NCBI GenBank assembly: GCA_028641055.1
Contig: CM054062.1
Span: 184,821,958-184,885,957, forward strand
Length of the DNA stretch: 64,000 bases
Source of the DNA: Alopecurus myosuroides
Lineage: Eukaryota > Streptophyta > Magnoliopsida > Poales > Poaceae
Reading direction: 5' to 3'
In this document: positions 11,419-22,093 of the stretch, in pieces
How positions within the stretch are numbered: position 1 is the stretch's first letter
Layout: each line of letters starts with the position of its first letter
The notes under the pieces: generated by a model
Databases searched by the model: none
What the model saw: only the letters and a program-made list of their open reading frames with translations
What the model was told of the DNA's origin: nothing
Program-made: the position numbers and the translations under genes

Positions 11419-13219
11419 CTATTCGAGAAGAAGCAAACAAACAAAACAGGAAGGTAAACAATCATTTTCATGGCATTGTGTGCAATCAAGATGATGCATG
11501 ACAAATTAATGGTTGCATCAAAATAAACTAGCTAACAGATAACACAATTTAAATGGACCCATATGCAATTGGATTGCATATGGAAAAGATCCATTGAATT
11601 AAGTGGAAACAAATGATTTACAATTAATTATTATGTGAAAGTTGTTAGCATGATGCATGCATGATGGTAATAACAAAATAACAACAAATAACAATAATAG
11701 ATGCAAAGGAAAAGGGAATAAAACAAGTTTGGAAATTATTTATTAAGTTTGGAAAAATTTGGTTACTTAAACATGTCACACAAAAAATTATTGTTTTCAT
11801 CAATTTAAAGTGTGCAAAACAATTAACAAAATTTATATTTGAAAAGAACATCAAATCTTAGTTGGATTACATGTTTCAAATATTGAAATTTGAATTAGGA
11901 TGAATTTATTATGGATTAAACAATATTACACAAGTTTTAATTGAATTTAAAACAAGTTTGAATATTATTTGAATTTTATTTGTTCAAAACATAAATTCAA
12001 GTTCACATTTGAAAAGTTCACACTTTGATGGTTTGAAAACATATTTTGCATGTTCAAAAATATTTTATTTTGAGCAAGTTATGATTTTATCAAATTTTAA
12101 TTGAATTAAACAAGTATTAAATTATTTAGGCAATTTAAATTATTCAAACAATGAAACAAATTTTATATTTGAATAGGATATTCAAAATGGTATGAAAAAC
12201 ATATTTTATTTGCCTTATTTGGAATTAGTATGAATTATTTATGAATTATTGCAAATTACTTTTGAATTATTCAAATTTAAATTTTAAATGCATTTTGAAA
12301 ATTCAAAACAGGAAACAAAAGTTACCAAAAGGTAAATAATTGAATTTAGACTAACACACATATTTTATTTTCAGTTATTGGAGTGATAAAACTAATTTTA
12401 TTGACAAAACAATTCCAGGGACTAATCTGTTATTATTTGGACCTAGTTTGGAAAACATAAAGCTTTATAAATGTTTTATACCCACTGGAGACGTACCCAC
12501 ACGCTGCCAGGGGGGCCCCGTGGGCTCACTGTGCCCGCGTGGCACAAACGCGACTGACGACTGGGCCCTGCTTGTCAGCGAGAAGGAAATAAAAAGGGGG
12601 TTTTTATGCGGCCGCGGGGATTCAATCCCTCGCCCGCGCGCTCGCACACATACGCGCTGAACCATTGCGCTGTTGCGCGTTCGTTATCAGTAACAGGTGC
12701 GCAGAAAGGTTAAGGTTCAGCCCCCGGTGTTAACTGACGAAACTGACGAGCGAAACCTTGCTCGACTGAAACAGAGGATGATCGCCGGCGGGGAAAACAC
12801 GATGGGCGTGCCCGCTGCGTTGGATGTGTGCGGTTGTGCTCGTGCCAGAAGAGCGAGAACAGAGAGGAGGGAAAAGTGGGAGCTTGCTCACCGTGTGGTT
12901 GCTGCGGTGGAGCTCGACGACTGAGGTGGACGACGGCGTTGCAGATGGCGGAGACGAGGTGGTCGATGACGGCGACGAATCCGTGCTCCTCCGTGCTCCC
13001 GCAGGTGTCCAAGAGGGAGAGTAGAGGGTGGCGAGCTGGTTCCAGTAGTCAAGTGGCTAGGTGGGGGTAGAGGGTGGCGGCGCCATGGCGAGGTTCAGGG
13101 AGTTGTCGCCGGCGAGGAGAAACAGAGAGGGGAAGTGGCGACATGGAGCAGGAATGGCGGCGGATCGATGGGACAGGGAAACCCTAGGCTCTAGGGCGCC
13201 TGCCAGGGGGCTAGGGGGG

Positions 13220-13227
13220 ATAAATAG
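13220..13227 (-). promoter_or_regulatory. Candidate TATA box of the Tekay-A LTR
   Basis: Minus strand CTATTTATCC within the GC-rich block. Downstream is a C/T-rich stretch that looks like a grass 5' leader. The site also reads as ATAAATAG on the plus strand, so transcription direction is uncertain. The same position in Tekay-B (47832-47840) reads ACTTATACC. Confidence 0.35.
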
Positions 13228-14201
13228 AGGTGCGGGGGGCGCTGGTGGCCGTCCGGCGCCGCCGTACGCCGACGTGGCGTACGCGGATGCGCGCCGTACG
13301 CCAGACAGAAGAAGTGCACGAATTGCGAAGCGGTAAGTTGCACTGTAGGCGGGCTGGGCTTGCGCGCGCTAGGCTTAGGTTGGGTTGGGCTAGCTATCTG
13401 CCGCGCGCGCTGCGTTTTCTTTTCTTTTTCTATTTTTCTGTTTTTTTTTTTTTTTTGCTGAAAACAGAATTGGAAGAGATTGATAGGGTTTTGGACTTTA
13501 AAAAATTTGAGAAAATTCATGGGATCATGTTAGCTCAAAAGCTAACAGTTAGCAAATAGGCTTTTTGAAAAATTCAATTTTTACATTGATGTTTTTAAAA
13601 TAGGCCAATTTATAAGATTTTGAATATTCAAATTGATTAAAGAAATCAACCTTTTAATAAGGTGACCCAAAGGGATTAATTGGAAACAAGGATTTAGAGA
13701 AAGTTTTGGTTATTATTTTTATAGTTTCAAATTGGCTCTGTTTGAAATATTTGATTTGAATTGGAATATTTTGTTAATTAATAGAAACAACCATTTAATA
13801 GGGTGAACCCTATTATTAGTTGGACTAGAAACATTGGAATGGTTTGATATTTGATAATTTCCAAATGAGGTGTTGATGATGATTTGCTTTGAATTTGTAA
13901 ACCAATTTGGAAAAACTTAGTGGAATTTATAACACCATTTTATTAATTGATCCATATTGAACATTATGACAACAAATAGATGGTTTTTATTTGTGATTTT
14001 ATTCCAAAAGTTGTAACAGATCAAGTATGAAAATAACCATTTGAAATTGTTTGAGTTTGATTATGAAAACAAGATAAAACAGATGCAAAACAAATAGTAA
14101 CAATTGCAAACAAATAATTAAACATGATGACATGATGCAATGCTTGAATCAAAACAATAAACAAAACATTCTAAGGGATATTTCATACTTGGGATGTTAC
14201 A

Positions 14202-14790
14202 GGAACACACCGTCACGGTGGTAAACGACGCATCACTGGGTACTATCATGAATAACCCAATGGCATCCGGAAGAATTGCGAAGTGGAGTATCGAGCTCGG
14301 CGCCTGGGACATCATATACGTAGGTCGCAAATCTATCAAATCACAAGTGCTCATGGAGTACCTAAGCGAGTGGACAGAACTACAAACGCCAGGCCCTCCA
14401 GAGTATACAAGCAACTGGATAATGTATTTCGATGGATCGAAGAGAAACGAAGGAACCAGAGTTAGGGTAATCCTAATATCCCCCCAGAGGTGACAAGTTA
14501 CAATACGTCCTGCGATTAGACTTTCCACCCGACGACCCAACATCGAATAATAACGCAGAGTACGAGGGCCTCCTCCACGGCATGAAGATGGCGATTGCCT
14601 GCGGAGCAACCCGACTAATGATCTATGGAGATTCAAACCTCATAGTACAGTAGACAATGAAAGAGTGCGACGCCATTGCAGAAAACATGGTTGCTTATCG
14701 AGACATGTACAATCTACTCGAAGGAAGTTTCCAAGGGTGCGAACTAAAGCACATTGCGTGATCCAGCAACGAAGAAGCAGATAAATTGGC
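14202..14790 (+). pseudogene. Tat-B RNase H (archaeal-type domain) remnant
   Basis: The frame resumes directly after the Tekay-A LTR with EHTVTVVNDAS, IAKWSIELGAWDI and MYFDGSKRNEG (catalytic Asp), then AEYEGLLHGM (catalytic Glu), YGDSNLIVQ (Asp), and NEEADKLANMG (last Asp) running into the integrase frame. It is broken by a frameshift near 14461-14490, a TAG at 14651-14653 where family members have Gln, and a TGA at 14759-14761 where Arg is expected. It would have degraded RNA in RNA:DNA hybrids during reverse transcription. Confidence 0.82.
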
Positions 14791-16212
14791 AAACATGGGT
14801 TCTACCAATACACCCATACTGCCTAGAATATACTTCGAGAGGATGATCAAGCGCTTAGTCAAGGTCAAAAAATCAGCAGAAGCACCCGCAACATTGGAGA
14901 TGGAGGTCAGCCCGCAAACTGCTATGATTGAGCTCACCCACAATATTTCAAGACAAGTTTTTCTGGTCGATCCAGTCTGGACGCAGAAATACCTCGACTA
15001 CTTGTCCAAAAAGCAGCTGCCAACAAATGTTCGCGAGGCTCGACAGATAGTACGACGCAGCAAAGCTTTTCGAGTACTCAATGGAGAACTATACAAGCAG
15101 AGCATATCAGGAATATTACAACGATGCATAGCGCCCGAAGACGGCAAGGAACTACTACGAGATATACACCAAGGAGATTTCGGACACCATGCTAGCTGGA
15201 AGGCAATCGTGGGTGAAGCTTTTCGCGCAGGGTTCTACTGGCTCACAACAGCCAGGGATGCAAAGGACCTAGTCCACAAATGCAACGCATGTCAAATATT
15301 TGCGCCCAAGCAGCACGCCCCTGCCACTGAGCTTCACATGATCCCAATCGCCTGGCCCTTTGCACAATGGGGGCTAGACATGGTAGGACCACTGAAACAA
15401 TCAACACCCGGAGGTTACACGCACTTGCTAGTTGCAGTCGACAAATTTACAAAGTGGATTGAAGCCATGCCAGTCACCTCGGCCAGCGCTCAATGCGCCG
15501 TCAAATTCCTCGACTCCATTGTGTGCAGATTTGGGATACCACACAACATCATCACCGACAATGGAAGCAATTTTACAGCAAAGGAAACAGAGCAGTTCTA
15601 CGAGGAAAAGGGAATCACCCTCAGTTTCGCCTCTGTGGCTCACCCGCAAACCAACGGTCAAGTCGAGCGATCCAACGGGTTGGTCTCGGCTGGAATAAAG
15701 AAACGGCTACTTGATCGTCTGCACCCAGCGGCAAGGCACTGGGTAGAGGAGTTACCCTCCGTACTATGGAGCCTCCGCACGACCCTGAACCGATCAACAA
15801 AATATACGCCATTTGTCATGGTATATGGAGCTGAAGCAGTCCTTCCCGAAGATGTCAAGTTCAGCGCCCCACGAGTCGTCGCTTACAGCGAAGAAACCTC
15901 TAACAGGGCACTTGCGGAAGACGTGGATGCACTCGACGAGATACGCGACATTGCACTCGCAAGATCCGCGGTATATGAACAGTCGTTGCGCAACTACCAT
16001 AGCCGTCGTATACGCCACACAGCCTTCGTGGTAGGAGATTTGGTGCTGCGACTCAAGCAGAAGGAAGGAACAAGCTCGAGCCACCGTGGGAAGGACCCTT
16101 CATAATACACGAAGTTATCCCTGGTGGCGCTTATCGACTGAAGAATCCCGAGACCGGTGGCATCTACTCCAATCCGTGGAATGTTGCGCACCTCCGCAAA
16201 TTCTATCCTTAG
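14786..16212 (+). pseudogene. Tat-B integrase (one frameshift near the C-terminus)
   Basis: Open from 14786 to 16105 (439 codons). An HHCC zinc finger lies in DIHQGDFGHH ... HKCNACQIF. The DDE core is GLDMVG, ITDNGSNF and GQVERSNG, and the GPF-like C-terminal module includes WSLRTTLNRSTKYTPF and VYGAEAVLP. A one-base slip near 16070 moves the last ~45 codons (PPWEGPFIIHE ... NVAHLRKFYP) into another frame that ends at TAG 16210-16212. There is no chromodomain, as expected for Tat. The nearest neighbour downstream is the 3' end of the antisense gene, about 275 bp away and tail to tail. Confidence 0.9.
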
Positions 16213-16486
16213 GATTATTCTACTCATGGAAATAAGGCTATACTAGCCATAATAGCTCGAATAAAATACATGGCTTCTCAGTCATATTAATAAAATACAT
16301 GGTTTCTCAACCATAGTTTCTCCAATCATTGATCTTTACATGCTAAATAATAGGTATACACCCCAAACACACGGGGGCTACGCCTAACTTAGCATCATTT
16401 ACAAATACAAGAGTACAAACAAGGTTGTCACCTTATAAAGTTTCAAGACGAATATACAAAAACAACAGGATACATACATCCTATAA
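16213..16486 (+). terminator. Spacer between convergent genes, with repeated AATAAA
   Basis: No reading frame. Two copies of a ~29-bp unit, each with AATAAAATACATGG, lie at 16260-16288 and 16289-16317. They give two AATAAA words about 50 and 80 bp after the pol stop, a plausible poly(A) region for the gag-pol transcript. Confidence 0.45.
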
Positions 16487-19400
16487 TTACATATGGAGAC
16501 GAGCAGTTTCCTCAGCCAACACTCGATTAACCTCTTCAGAAATCAGTCGAATAATCTCTTCTGCTGCAGGACGAACGACTGTATAGTGAGAGGTCATATC
16601 GACTGAAGCATTTGGGAGTCTGGCCACAGATTTGAAATTAACCCCAGGATGCCATAATCGGACAAAAGCGAGCGCTACTAAGGCCCCACAGATCAGCTGT
16701 TGGCGGACGCACTCACGAATCTCACCCACTCGACCGAAAGTTCTGAGTAGCTGGCTCAAATCTTCTGGACCTCTCTCCAGTGGATAGAAAGCGCGATTTA
16801 AAGCTATCAGGGCCTCGTGACAGCGATCAACGAGTATCTTCGCCTGGCCCACACGATACTTCAAAGTAGCCAGCACAAAGCCTCGACTGCGGTCGGACCA
16901 AAAGTTATTTGCATGGGGTTTTGAACTACCGGCTTCGTGAAGAATATGGTTTTCCACCCAATGTTTTTCACACCGTTCGTCAGGCTGAACAACTACAAAC
17001 AAAGCTACAGAGAGTCAAGGAAAGAAAAAAGACACAGTCGAACAAAATGCTAGGGGGCTAAAAGCACTTACAAAGCATATCCTTGGCGACAACTGCCAAT
17101 TCTTCCATCACAAACATCTCACGTTCAACCGCAAGTTTATGTTTGGACTTGGCTACATCAGCCACTCCACGCAAAGCTTTCAGGTTGCGCTCACCATCCG
17201 TGACACGGTCACGGAGGCCGGCAAAGGTACCAACAGCAGCAACAAGGGGATCCGCTCGTGTGGTAGATCCACTCGAAGACCCTGCGACAGCACCTGTTAC
17301 CTGGAAGAATATAAGAAGTGTTAAGGAAGAATTTGAGACACCCCACTCAAGAAATAAACCGCCTATTCGACAGGTGCTCGGAGGCTACTCCCACCGGGAG
17401 GAACTCAGGACAATCAAGTACAAAAATCACATCTCAAATATCAAAAGGACGTTTCGATTAAAGACAGAAATACGGGAATACATCCCAAGGTTCATTACAT
17501 CGGAGAAACAAACTAAATAAAATCTATCATATGGAACTACGGAAGTGCTGCCACTCACGGCAGACTGCCCCTTGCGACTAACACGAGTGATCAAATCAGC
17601 TAGCTTTTGAGAAAGGACTCCAGCTGGATCGCCGAAAGGACGAAGCGCTACCTTTCTACCCGTAGAAGCATCGACAGGAAGGTTCGAGTACGCTTCATCC
17701 AAACCTTCGACTCTATGCGCCAACGCGAAGTAGATGGCCGTCTTCGCCCCACACTCAGATTGGGCAACTGAATAGGCCTGAAGGAGATCATCCTCCAGGA
17801 ACACCTTTAGGAGACCACCCAGCGTAGGCGGAACTGCAACATCCACCAGAAGGCGCTCGTGGAGTTGCGTCAGCACTTGAACGGCATCGCCAATAAGGGA
17901 GCGGATCCCACTCGCGTGCTTCCGGAGCTGAGCGCAAGAGTCCGTCAGCGCATCCACTCGAGGAACCCCGGGCAGCTCCAGCGCGACGCCAAGGACACCT
18001 TCAAAGAGACGACGTTAATCCCAAGGACACACTAGGCTAGTCAAAAAACAACGGAGACCAAGTACAACTTACTCGCGAAGTTCTGGGCTAGAGGGCTAAG
18101 GAAATCAACAATATCACCGTCTTGTTTGGCACCAGCCTCCTCCAATTTCTTCAGGGCGTCCTGGGCATCAGCGAGCTTCCCCTCGAAGTCAGTCGACTGC
18201 TTGCAAGAGGATTCAAGTTCCTTTCGAGCAGTTTCCAACTCAGCCTCCAGGGTGTTCACCCGAGTGACAGCATCCATCTTCTCGGCCTTCAGCACTTCGG
18301 CTTGAGCTGCACAACAATAAGTTTAAAACACAAAGGAATTCACATGACCGGAAAGATTAAAGGAGTAGATCGACTTACCGCGGAGAAGCTGGCCTTCCGA
18401 GATGAGTCCATCGCGATCTGCCCGAAGGGTCACGCAATCTGCCTCAGCCGAAATAATGCGGCGGCCAATGGCTGCGAGGAAGTCGAGAAGATACTGCAAA
18501 ACATGAAGATGAAGAAGTCAGAGAAGGAAGAGAAGATTGAGCCTATTCACGACTATAAACAGTCGAGTATAGCCTTGGGGGCTACTCCCATCGGGAGCAC
18601 TGCCGTGCACCCGATAAAATGAAGAGAATAAAATCAATTAAGTTCTTGAGCCTATAGCCAATCGTAAGAGATTAACTACAGCCTCGGGGGCTACTCCCAT
18701 CGGGAGCAGTGCCGTGCACCCGATAAAAATCACTAATTGAGCGAAGTACAGAATGCAAAGATTAAGGAAAAGCTTACATGGCCCTGGGCGATGCACAGAG
18801 GATCAGCCGAGCTACCCGACACTTCTTTCGAAGTCGAGGCTCCAACCGCGAAGCTTGGCAGCCTATAGTCCGTAGCTGTGGCTGTGGGGGCTGGGCTCGG
18901 TGAATTCTGGACAGCCCCAGCAGTCGGAGTTTCACCCGCAGCAGCAACATTTTTCCTCTTCTCGGGAGGAAGAGAAGAGGCGAATCGGCCGGGGCTGATG
19001 GACTGAAGCCTGTTAAAGAAGGAAACAACAACATCAGGAGGAGCGAAAAGAAAACTTTTTACTAGAACGAAGAAGGAAAGAAAAACCTACTCGTCATCAT
19101 CATCGTCCAACATGTCCGTGTTCCAGGCGGTCTGGATCTTCGGCTTGGGGGCGAGAGGAGCACACACGCTCAATGGGTCACGATGAGGGGCTCTTTATCA
19201 GATCCCCCACCCAAGGAGTTATCCTGGGAAGTGGCTTCATCGTCTCCCGCCCTGCGCCGCTTGCGGTGGTGGAGATCGCTACTCGATTCCTCCACTTCAT
19301 CCGAGGAGGCGTGCTCAGAACTCGAGTCAGCATCGGCAACGCTGGTGTCAACAGGAACTTCCAGGTTGCTTGCCAACAAGTCCGAGGCCTCTTCCCCAGA

Positions 19401-20502
19401 AATTGGCTGGTAGCAGGTTGCTACCCTTAAACTCTACAGAAGGGAAAGAAGAAAACGAGAAGGAGAAACTCAATCGGCAAAACTCTCGGATACGGAGAAA
19501 AAATGAAGACAAGGAAAGATTTGAACTTACTTCGGATGGAGGAGGTCTCGAAGCCTCAAAAGCTGCGACAGGGCAGTCAGGGAAGGTCTCGCCCACTTTC
19601 AACCTGGTGATGGTCGCGATCTTCTTCTCGAATTCAACATTCGAAAGTTCTTCTCGGCTCACGCGGCTGGGGTTTTCAACACCCTGGTACTCCCACATCG
19701 TGGAGAGCCTCTCCTGCAAGGCTGAATCCTGCGCTTGAGGAACACGCTCGCCAGGTGCAAGCCGTTCAGCACTACTTCTACGGTTTGGTCACGAAGGGCG
19801 ACCACCTTGGCGAGTAGCGGGGTGACGATTCGGCTTTCTTCGACTGAAAGCTTGTGCGCCCAGGACTTCCGCCGCTTCAGGACAGCGAACGGGTGGAACT
19901 CATGAGCTCCACCCGCGCTGTTGTCGACGACGTAGAACCACTTCTTTCTCCATCCTTGCGCGGAGTCGATGAAGTGCATCTCGAAGTAACAGTTGTCCGA
20001 TTTCGCCTGGATTCCAAAGCCGCCGGTGCGCAGTGGCTCTCCGAGCTCGGTCTCTACCCGCGATTTCTCGCGGAAGACCCGCACCTTGAAGAGGGCCTTC
20101 CAAAGGACCCCGTGTGGGTGGATGCCCAGGAAGCACTCGCAAAAAACGATGAAGCACGAGATGTGCTGCACCACATTTGGAGGCAGACCGTGGAGCTGTA
20201 TGCCGTAGACATACAACAATGCCACGAGGAAAGGATGGAGGGGGAAGGAGAGCCCGCACGAAACGTGATTTGCGAAGATCACGCATTCGTTCGCGCGGGG
20301 ATTTGGTACCTCTTCTTTTACCGAGGCGAACCCGCTTCTCGGTCTCCGGGGGCAGCAGTCCCTCCCTCTGTATCTCCTTGATGCTTTTGTTCGTCGTGTT
20401 GGGGGAGCGCCAGTCGCCTGAGCGCGGAGCAGGTGGCGCGGGAACATCCTCCATCGCCCTCGAGGAGGAAGCAGCTGCACTGCGTTTCTTGCCTCCCGCC
20501 AT
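16487..20502 (-). pseudogene. Tat-B antisense multi-exon gene ('putative gypsy type transposon' family)
   Basis: Read leftwards from MAGGKKRSAAASSS at 20502. By splice sites I place eight exons at about 20502-19531, 19433-19091, 19009-18778, 18493-18379, 18306-18073, 17998-17559, 17303-17078 and 16992-16487. Exon 1 carries the domain known in Pfam as Transposase_28, with LHGLPPNVVQHISCFIVFCE and FLGIHPHGVLWKALFKV; despite the Pfam name no catalytic motif is evident. Exon 2 is acidic (DADSSSEHASSDEVEESSSD). Exon 5 is a coiled coil (VNTLEAELETARKELESSCK). The last exon ends EEVNRVLAEETARLHM. Breaks are frameshifts near 20325, 19755 and 19185. Its function is unknown. Extra genes of this type, antisense to gag-pol, are described in Tat elements. 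Confidence 0.75.
18571..18729 (+). repeat. Two direct copies of a PPT-like GGGGGCTACTCCC box in an intron
   Basis: The ~50-bp unit at 18571-18620 recurs at 18680-18729. Each holds GGGGGCTACTCCCATCGGGAG and a downstream TGCCGTGCACCCGATAAAA. A weaker relative is at 17375-17402. The core CGGGGGCTAC is the same as the polypurine tract at 21627-21638. The units lie in intron 3 (between exons 3 and 4) of the antisense gene. Confidence 0.7.
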
Positions 20503-20599
20503 GGGTGCTGGTGCGAGCTCACAGAGAAAGAGATGAGCGCGAGGAAGACGAAGGCTGGAAGCGAATGACGGGAATTTTTCACCGTTTGCCTAAGGACCG

Positions 20600-20605
20600 T
20601 ATATG
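20600..20605 (-). promoter_or_regulatory. Candidate TATA box of the Tat-B antisense gene
   Basis: Minus strand ACATATACGG about 100 bp upstream of the ATG at 20502. It sits in a near-palindrome with CCGT/ACGG arms. It is the only TATA-like word at that spacing, but it is weak. Confidence 0.3.
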
Positions 20606-20902
20606 TACACGGAGTCACCCAATCCTGGCCGCTCATCGAGCAACGTGGCACTCATCGTAGCTGCCACGCGTGAAGCTAAAACGAAAGGGCGGCGGAGGCT
20701 GTTTCGTGCCACGATCCCAAGAGTAGATCGTGCGCAATTACTGCGCGCAGTTCGCGTAAAAACCGGAAACGACGTCTCGTTTCCGATCAAAAAGCTGACA
20801 AGGTGGGCCAGCGCCTCTGCTCTCGCTCCGTCACGTCCCATCGGGAGGATAAAGTGCGCCATGACGTCATTGTGGACATCATCAAGCTCAGAATTTCTTT
20901 GG
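20606..20902. other. Noncoding spacer upstream of the Tat-B antisense gene
   Basis: GC-balanced sequence with no supported gene. It lies between the candidate TATA box and the tandem repeats and would be the upstream region of the antisense gene and the 3' untranslated part of the element. Confidence 0.5.
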
Positions 20903-21048
20903 ATAAAAGCCCCAAACACGAAAATACTTCGTATGGGCAAATCATGACGCGGAAATTCCTTCCCATAAAGCTCCAAACACGAAATAACTTCGTATGAGCA
21001 AACTATGACGCGGAAATTCTCTCGCATAAAAGCCCCAGATACGAAATT
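20903..21048. repeat. 61-62 bp tandem repeat, about 2.3 copies (Tat-B)
   Basis: Units start at 20903, 20965 and 21026. Each begins ATAAAAGCCCCAAACACGAA and contains TACTTCGTATG and ATGACGCGGAAATTC. It lies 400-550 bp upstream of the antisense start codon. Confidence 0.85.
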
Positions 21049-21055
21049 AGTACAT

Positions 21056-21155
21056 CTGGATTGTTTGGCCGACTAGACACATCTGGATGCCTATTATACG
21101 ATGTACACACTCAATCTCCTGGATTGTTCGGCCGACTAAGCACATCTGGATGCCG
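21056..21155. repeat. Direct repeat with 63-bp period (Tat-B)
   Basis: A ~36-bp unit CTGGATTGTTTGGCCGACTA ... CATCTGGATGCC at 21056 recurs at 21119 with few changes. It follows directly after the 62-bp tandem array. Confidence 0.8.
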
Positions 21156-21621
21156 TATTTCTTTCGAATACGAAGGTAAGACCCAAAAGATCTCTCTTGA
21201 GGGCCTGTAATCGCACTCAAGCTGCGTCCTCCGGTAAATTCCGTGTCAACAACACGAAGAAAAATCCTAGCGGACGCGCGGGTACTCTATTAGGTTAAGT
21301 TCGACTCGGTAAGACCTCTACGGCCCAGTCGCAATGATCACCTCACCGAATTCGAGTCGGAGGTCTTAAATCTGTGTAGGCCAGAACTGTTTTTGCCCTA
21401 GATGCAATTAATTGGCCCTGAGCTTTCGGGAGAGCCAAGCAACTGAGCAACATCCTTCTGCGAAAACAGCCAAACACATAGGCATTTTTATTTTCTCGAT
21501 TCTCGAGTACAAGAAATGCATCGCATACAGGATATACATCCTCTTCAAACGATTAAAGCCACCAATCGAAAAGAAACCAAGCTAAGTTCTGAGCGTCCAC
21601 TCGACGGATTCTCAGTCAAGT
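21156..21621. other. Noncoding 3' region of Tat-B before the polypurine tract
   Basis: No gene supported. Ordinary complexity with scattered TCGAGT and CGACTCG words. It belongs to the untranslated spacer between the antisense gene promoter side and the 3' LTR. Confidence 0.5.
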
Positions 21622-21626
21622 AAACG

Positions 21627-21638
21627 CTCGGGGGCTAC
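21627..21638 (+). other. Polypurine tract of Tat-B
   Basis: CTCGGGGGCTAC directly precedes TGACGAAGGG, taken as the LTR start. The same kind of tract occurs in other grass Tat elements. Confidence 0.6.
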
Positions 21639-22093
21639 TGACGAAGGGATGGATCCTAGGTCTGTCGGATGAGGCTACCCGGTCTCAGGCCCACGGCCCA
21701 AGATCTAAAGGAGGCATCATGGATTACTCTAGAAGGCCCAATCGGAGCCCACCCGCAAAGCCTTGCGGGTCAAGTTAGGAAACTTGTAACCGACTCTAGG
21801 TTAGAGTTCGAGTCCTCTCCGGGTACGGTTTGAGACCTGGCCACCTATATAAAGCCAGGAGAACCACAGAAGAGGGACCAAGCAATACGGCACCACCAAG
21901 CCTTGAGATCGAGATCATACTCTCGACTTGAGCAACCACCATTGTAACCGATCTATTCGTTAATAAAGATCGACAGAGGCAGGAGTAAATCGTGCCCCCT
22001 GTCTAGCCGACGATTGTCACCAGCGCCTACACATTCTCCTAATTGAAACCCTATGGGTTCACCCGAGAGACTTGTTGAGATGCAGATTCGACA
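21639..22093 (+). repeat. 3' LTR of Tat-B (about 455 bp)
   Basis: Begins TGACGAAGGG after the polypurine tract and is taken to end ...GATTCGACA at 22093. It has a TATA box (21846-21853), a leader-like region with AATAAA at 21962-21967, and typical short Tat LTR layout. The right boundary is inferred from the TG...CA rule because the partner LTR is outside the window. Confidence 0.65.
21836..21859 (+). promoter_or_regulatory. TATA box of the Tat-B LTR inside an inverted repeat
   Basis: TATATAAA at 21846-21853 lies between the perfect 6-bp arms CCTGGC (21836-21841) and GCCAGG (21854-21859). It is the expected core promoter of this LTR class. Confidence 0.7.

Larger units (their letters stand above)
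1..14201 (-). mobile_element. Tekay-A: chromodomain Ty3/gypsy LTR retrotransposon (3' LTR cut by window edge)
   Basis: On the minus strand the order is 5' LTR (9579-14201), Met-initiator-type primer binding site, extra ORF, gag, pol (protease, RT, RNase H, integrase, chromodomain), polypurine tract and 3' LTR (1-3750). The internal region is 5828 bp and the LTR about 4.6 kb. A C-terminal chromodomain with long LTRs points to the Tekay/Del lineage of chromoviruses. About 870 bp of the 3' LTR lie left of the window. The two LTRs differ by roughly 1 percent by eye, so the insertion is fairly young. It interrupts the RNase H region of Tat-B; the 5 bp after its right end are GGAAC, and the matching left duplication is outside the window. 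A second copy of the family is at 33731-48804. Confidence 0.93.
9579..14201 (-). repeat. 5' LTR of Tekay-A (4623 bp)
   Basis: Bounded by TGTAACATCCC (at 14201) and GGGTGCGACA (at 9579) on the minus strand. It is nearly identical to the 3' LTR over the part in the window. It contains a GC-rich block at about 12450-13390 with a TATA-like box and a splice-donor-like GTGAGC, an AT-rich block at 11450-12450, and the conserved acidic exons (10054-11418). Plus-strand reading frames in it, such as the 66-aa frame at 10642, are LTR sequence with no coding sign. Confidence 0.95.
14202..22093 (+). mobile_element. Tat-B: 3' portion of a Tat-type Ty3/gypsy retrotransposon with antisense gene
   Basis: Plus-strand order: second (archaeal-type) RNase H remnant, integrase, pol end at 16212, a convergent multi-exon gene on the minus strand (16487-20502), a noncoding spacer with tandem repeats, a polypurine tract, and a 3' LTR (21639-22093). 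A second RNase H, integrase without chromodomain, and an antisense gene between pol and the 3' LTR are known features of the Tat lineage. The 5' half is separated from this part by the Tekay-A insertion and lies left of the window. Confidence 0.85.

Noticed and set aside
20503..20651. Upstream extension of the Tat-B antisense frame to 20651 (MPRCSMSGQDW...)
   Set aside because: This is a different frame that becomes the true frame only after a slip near 20325. The conserved start is MAGGKKR at 20502.
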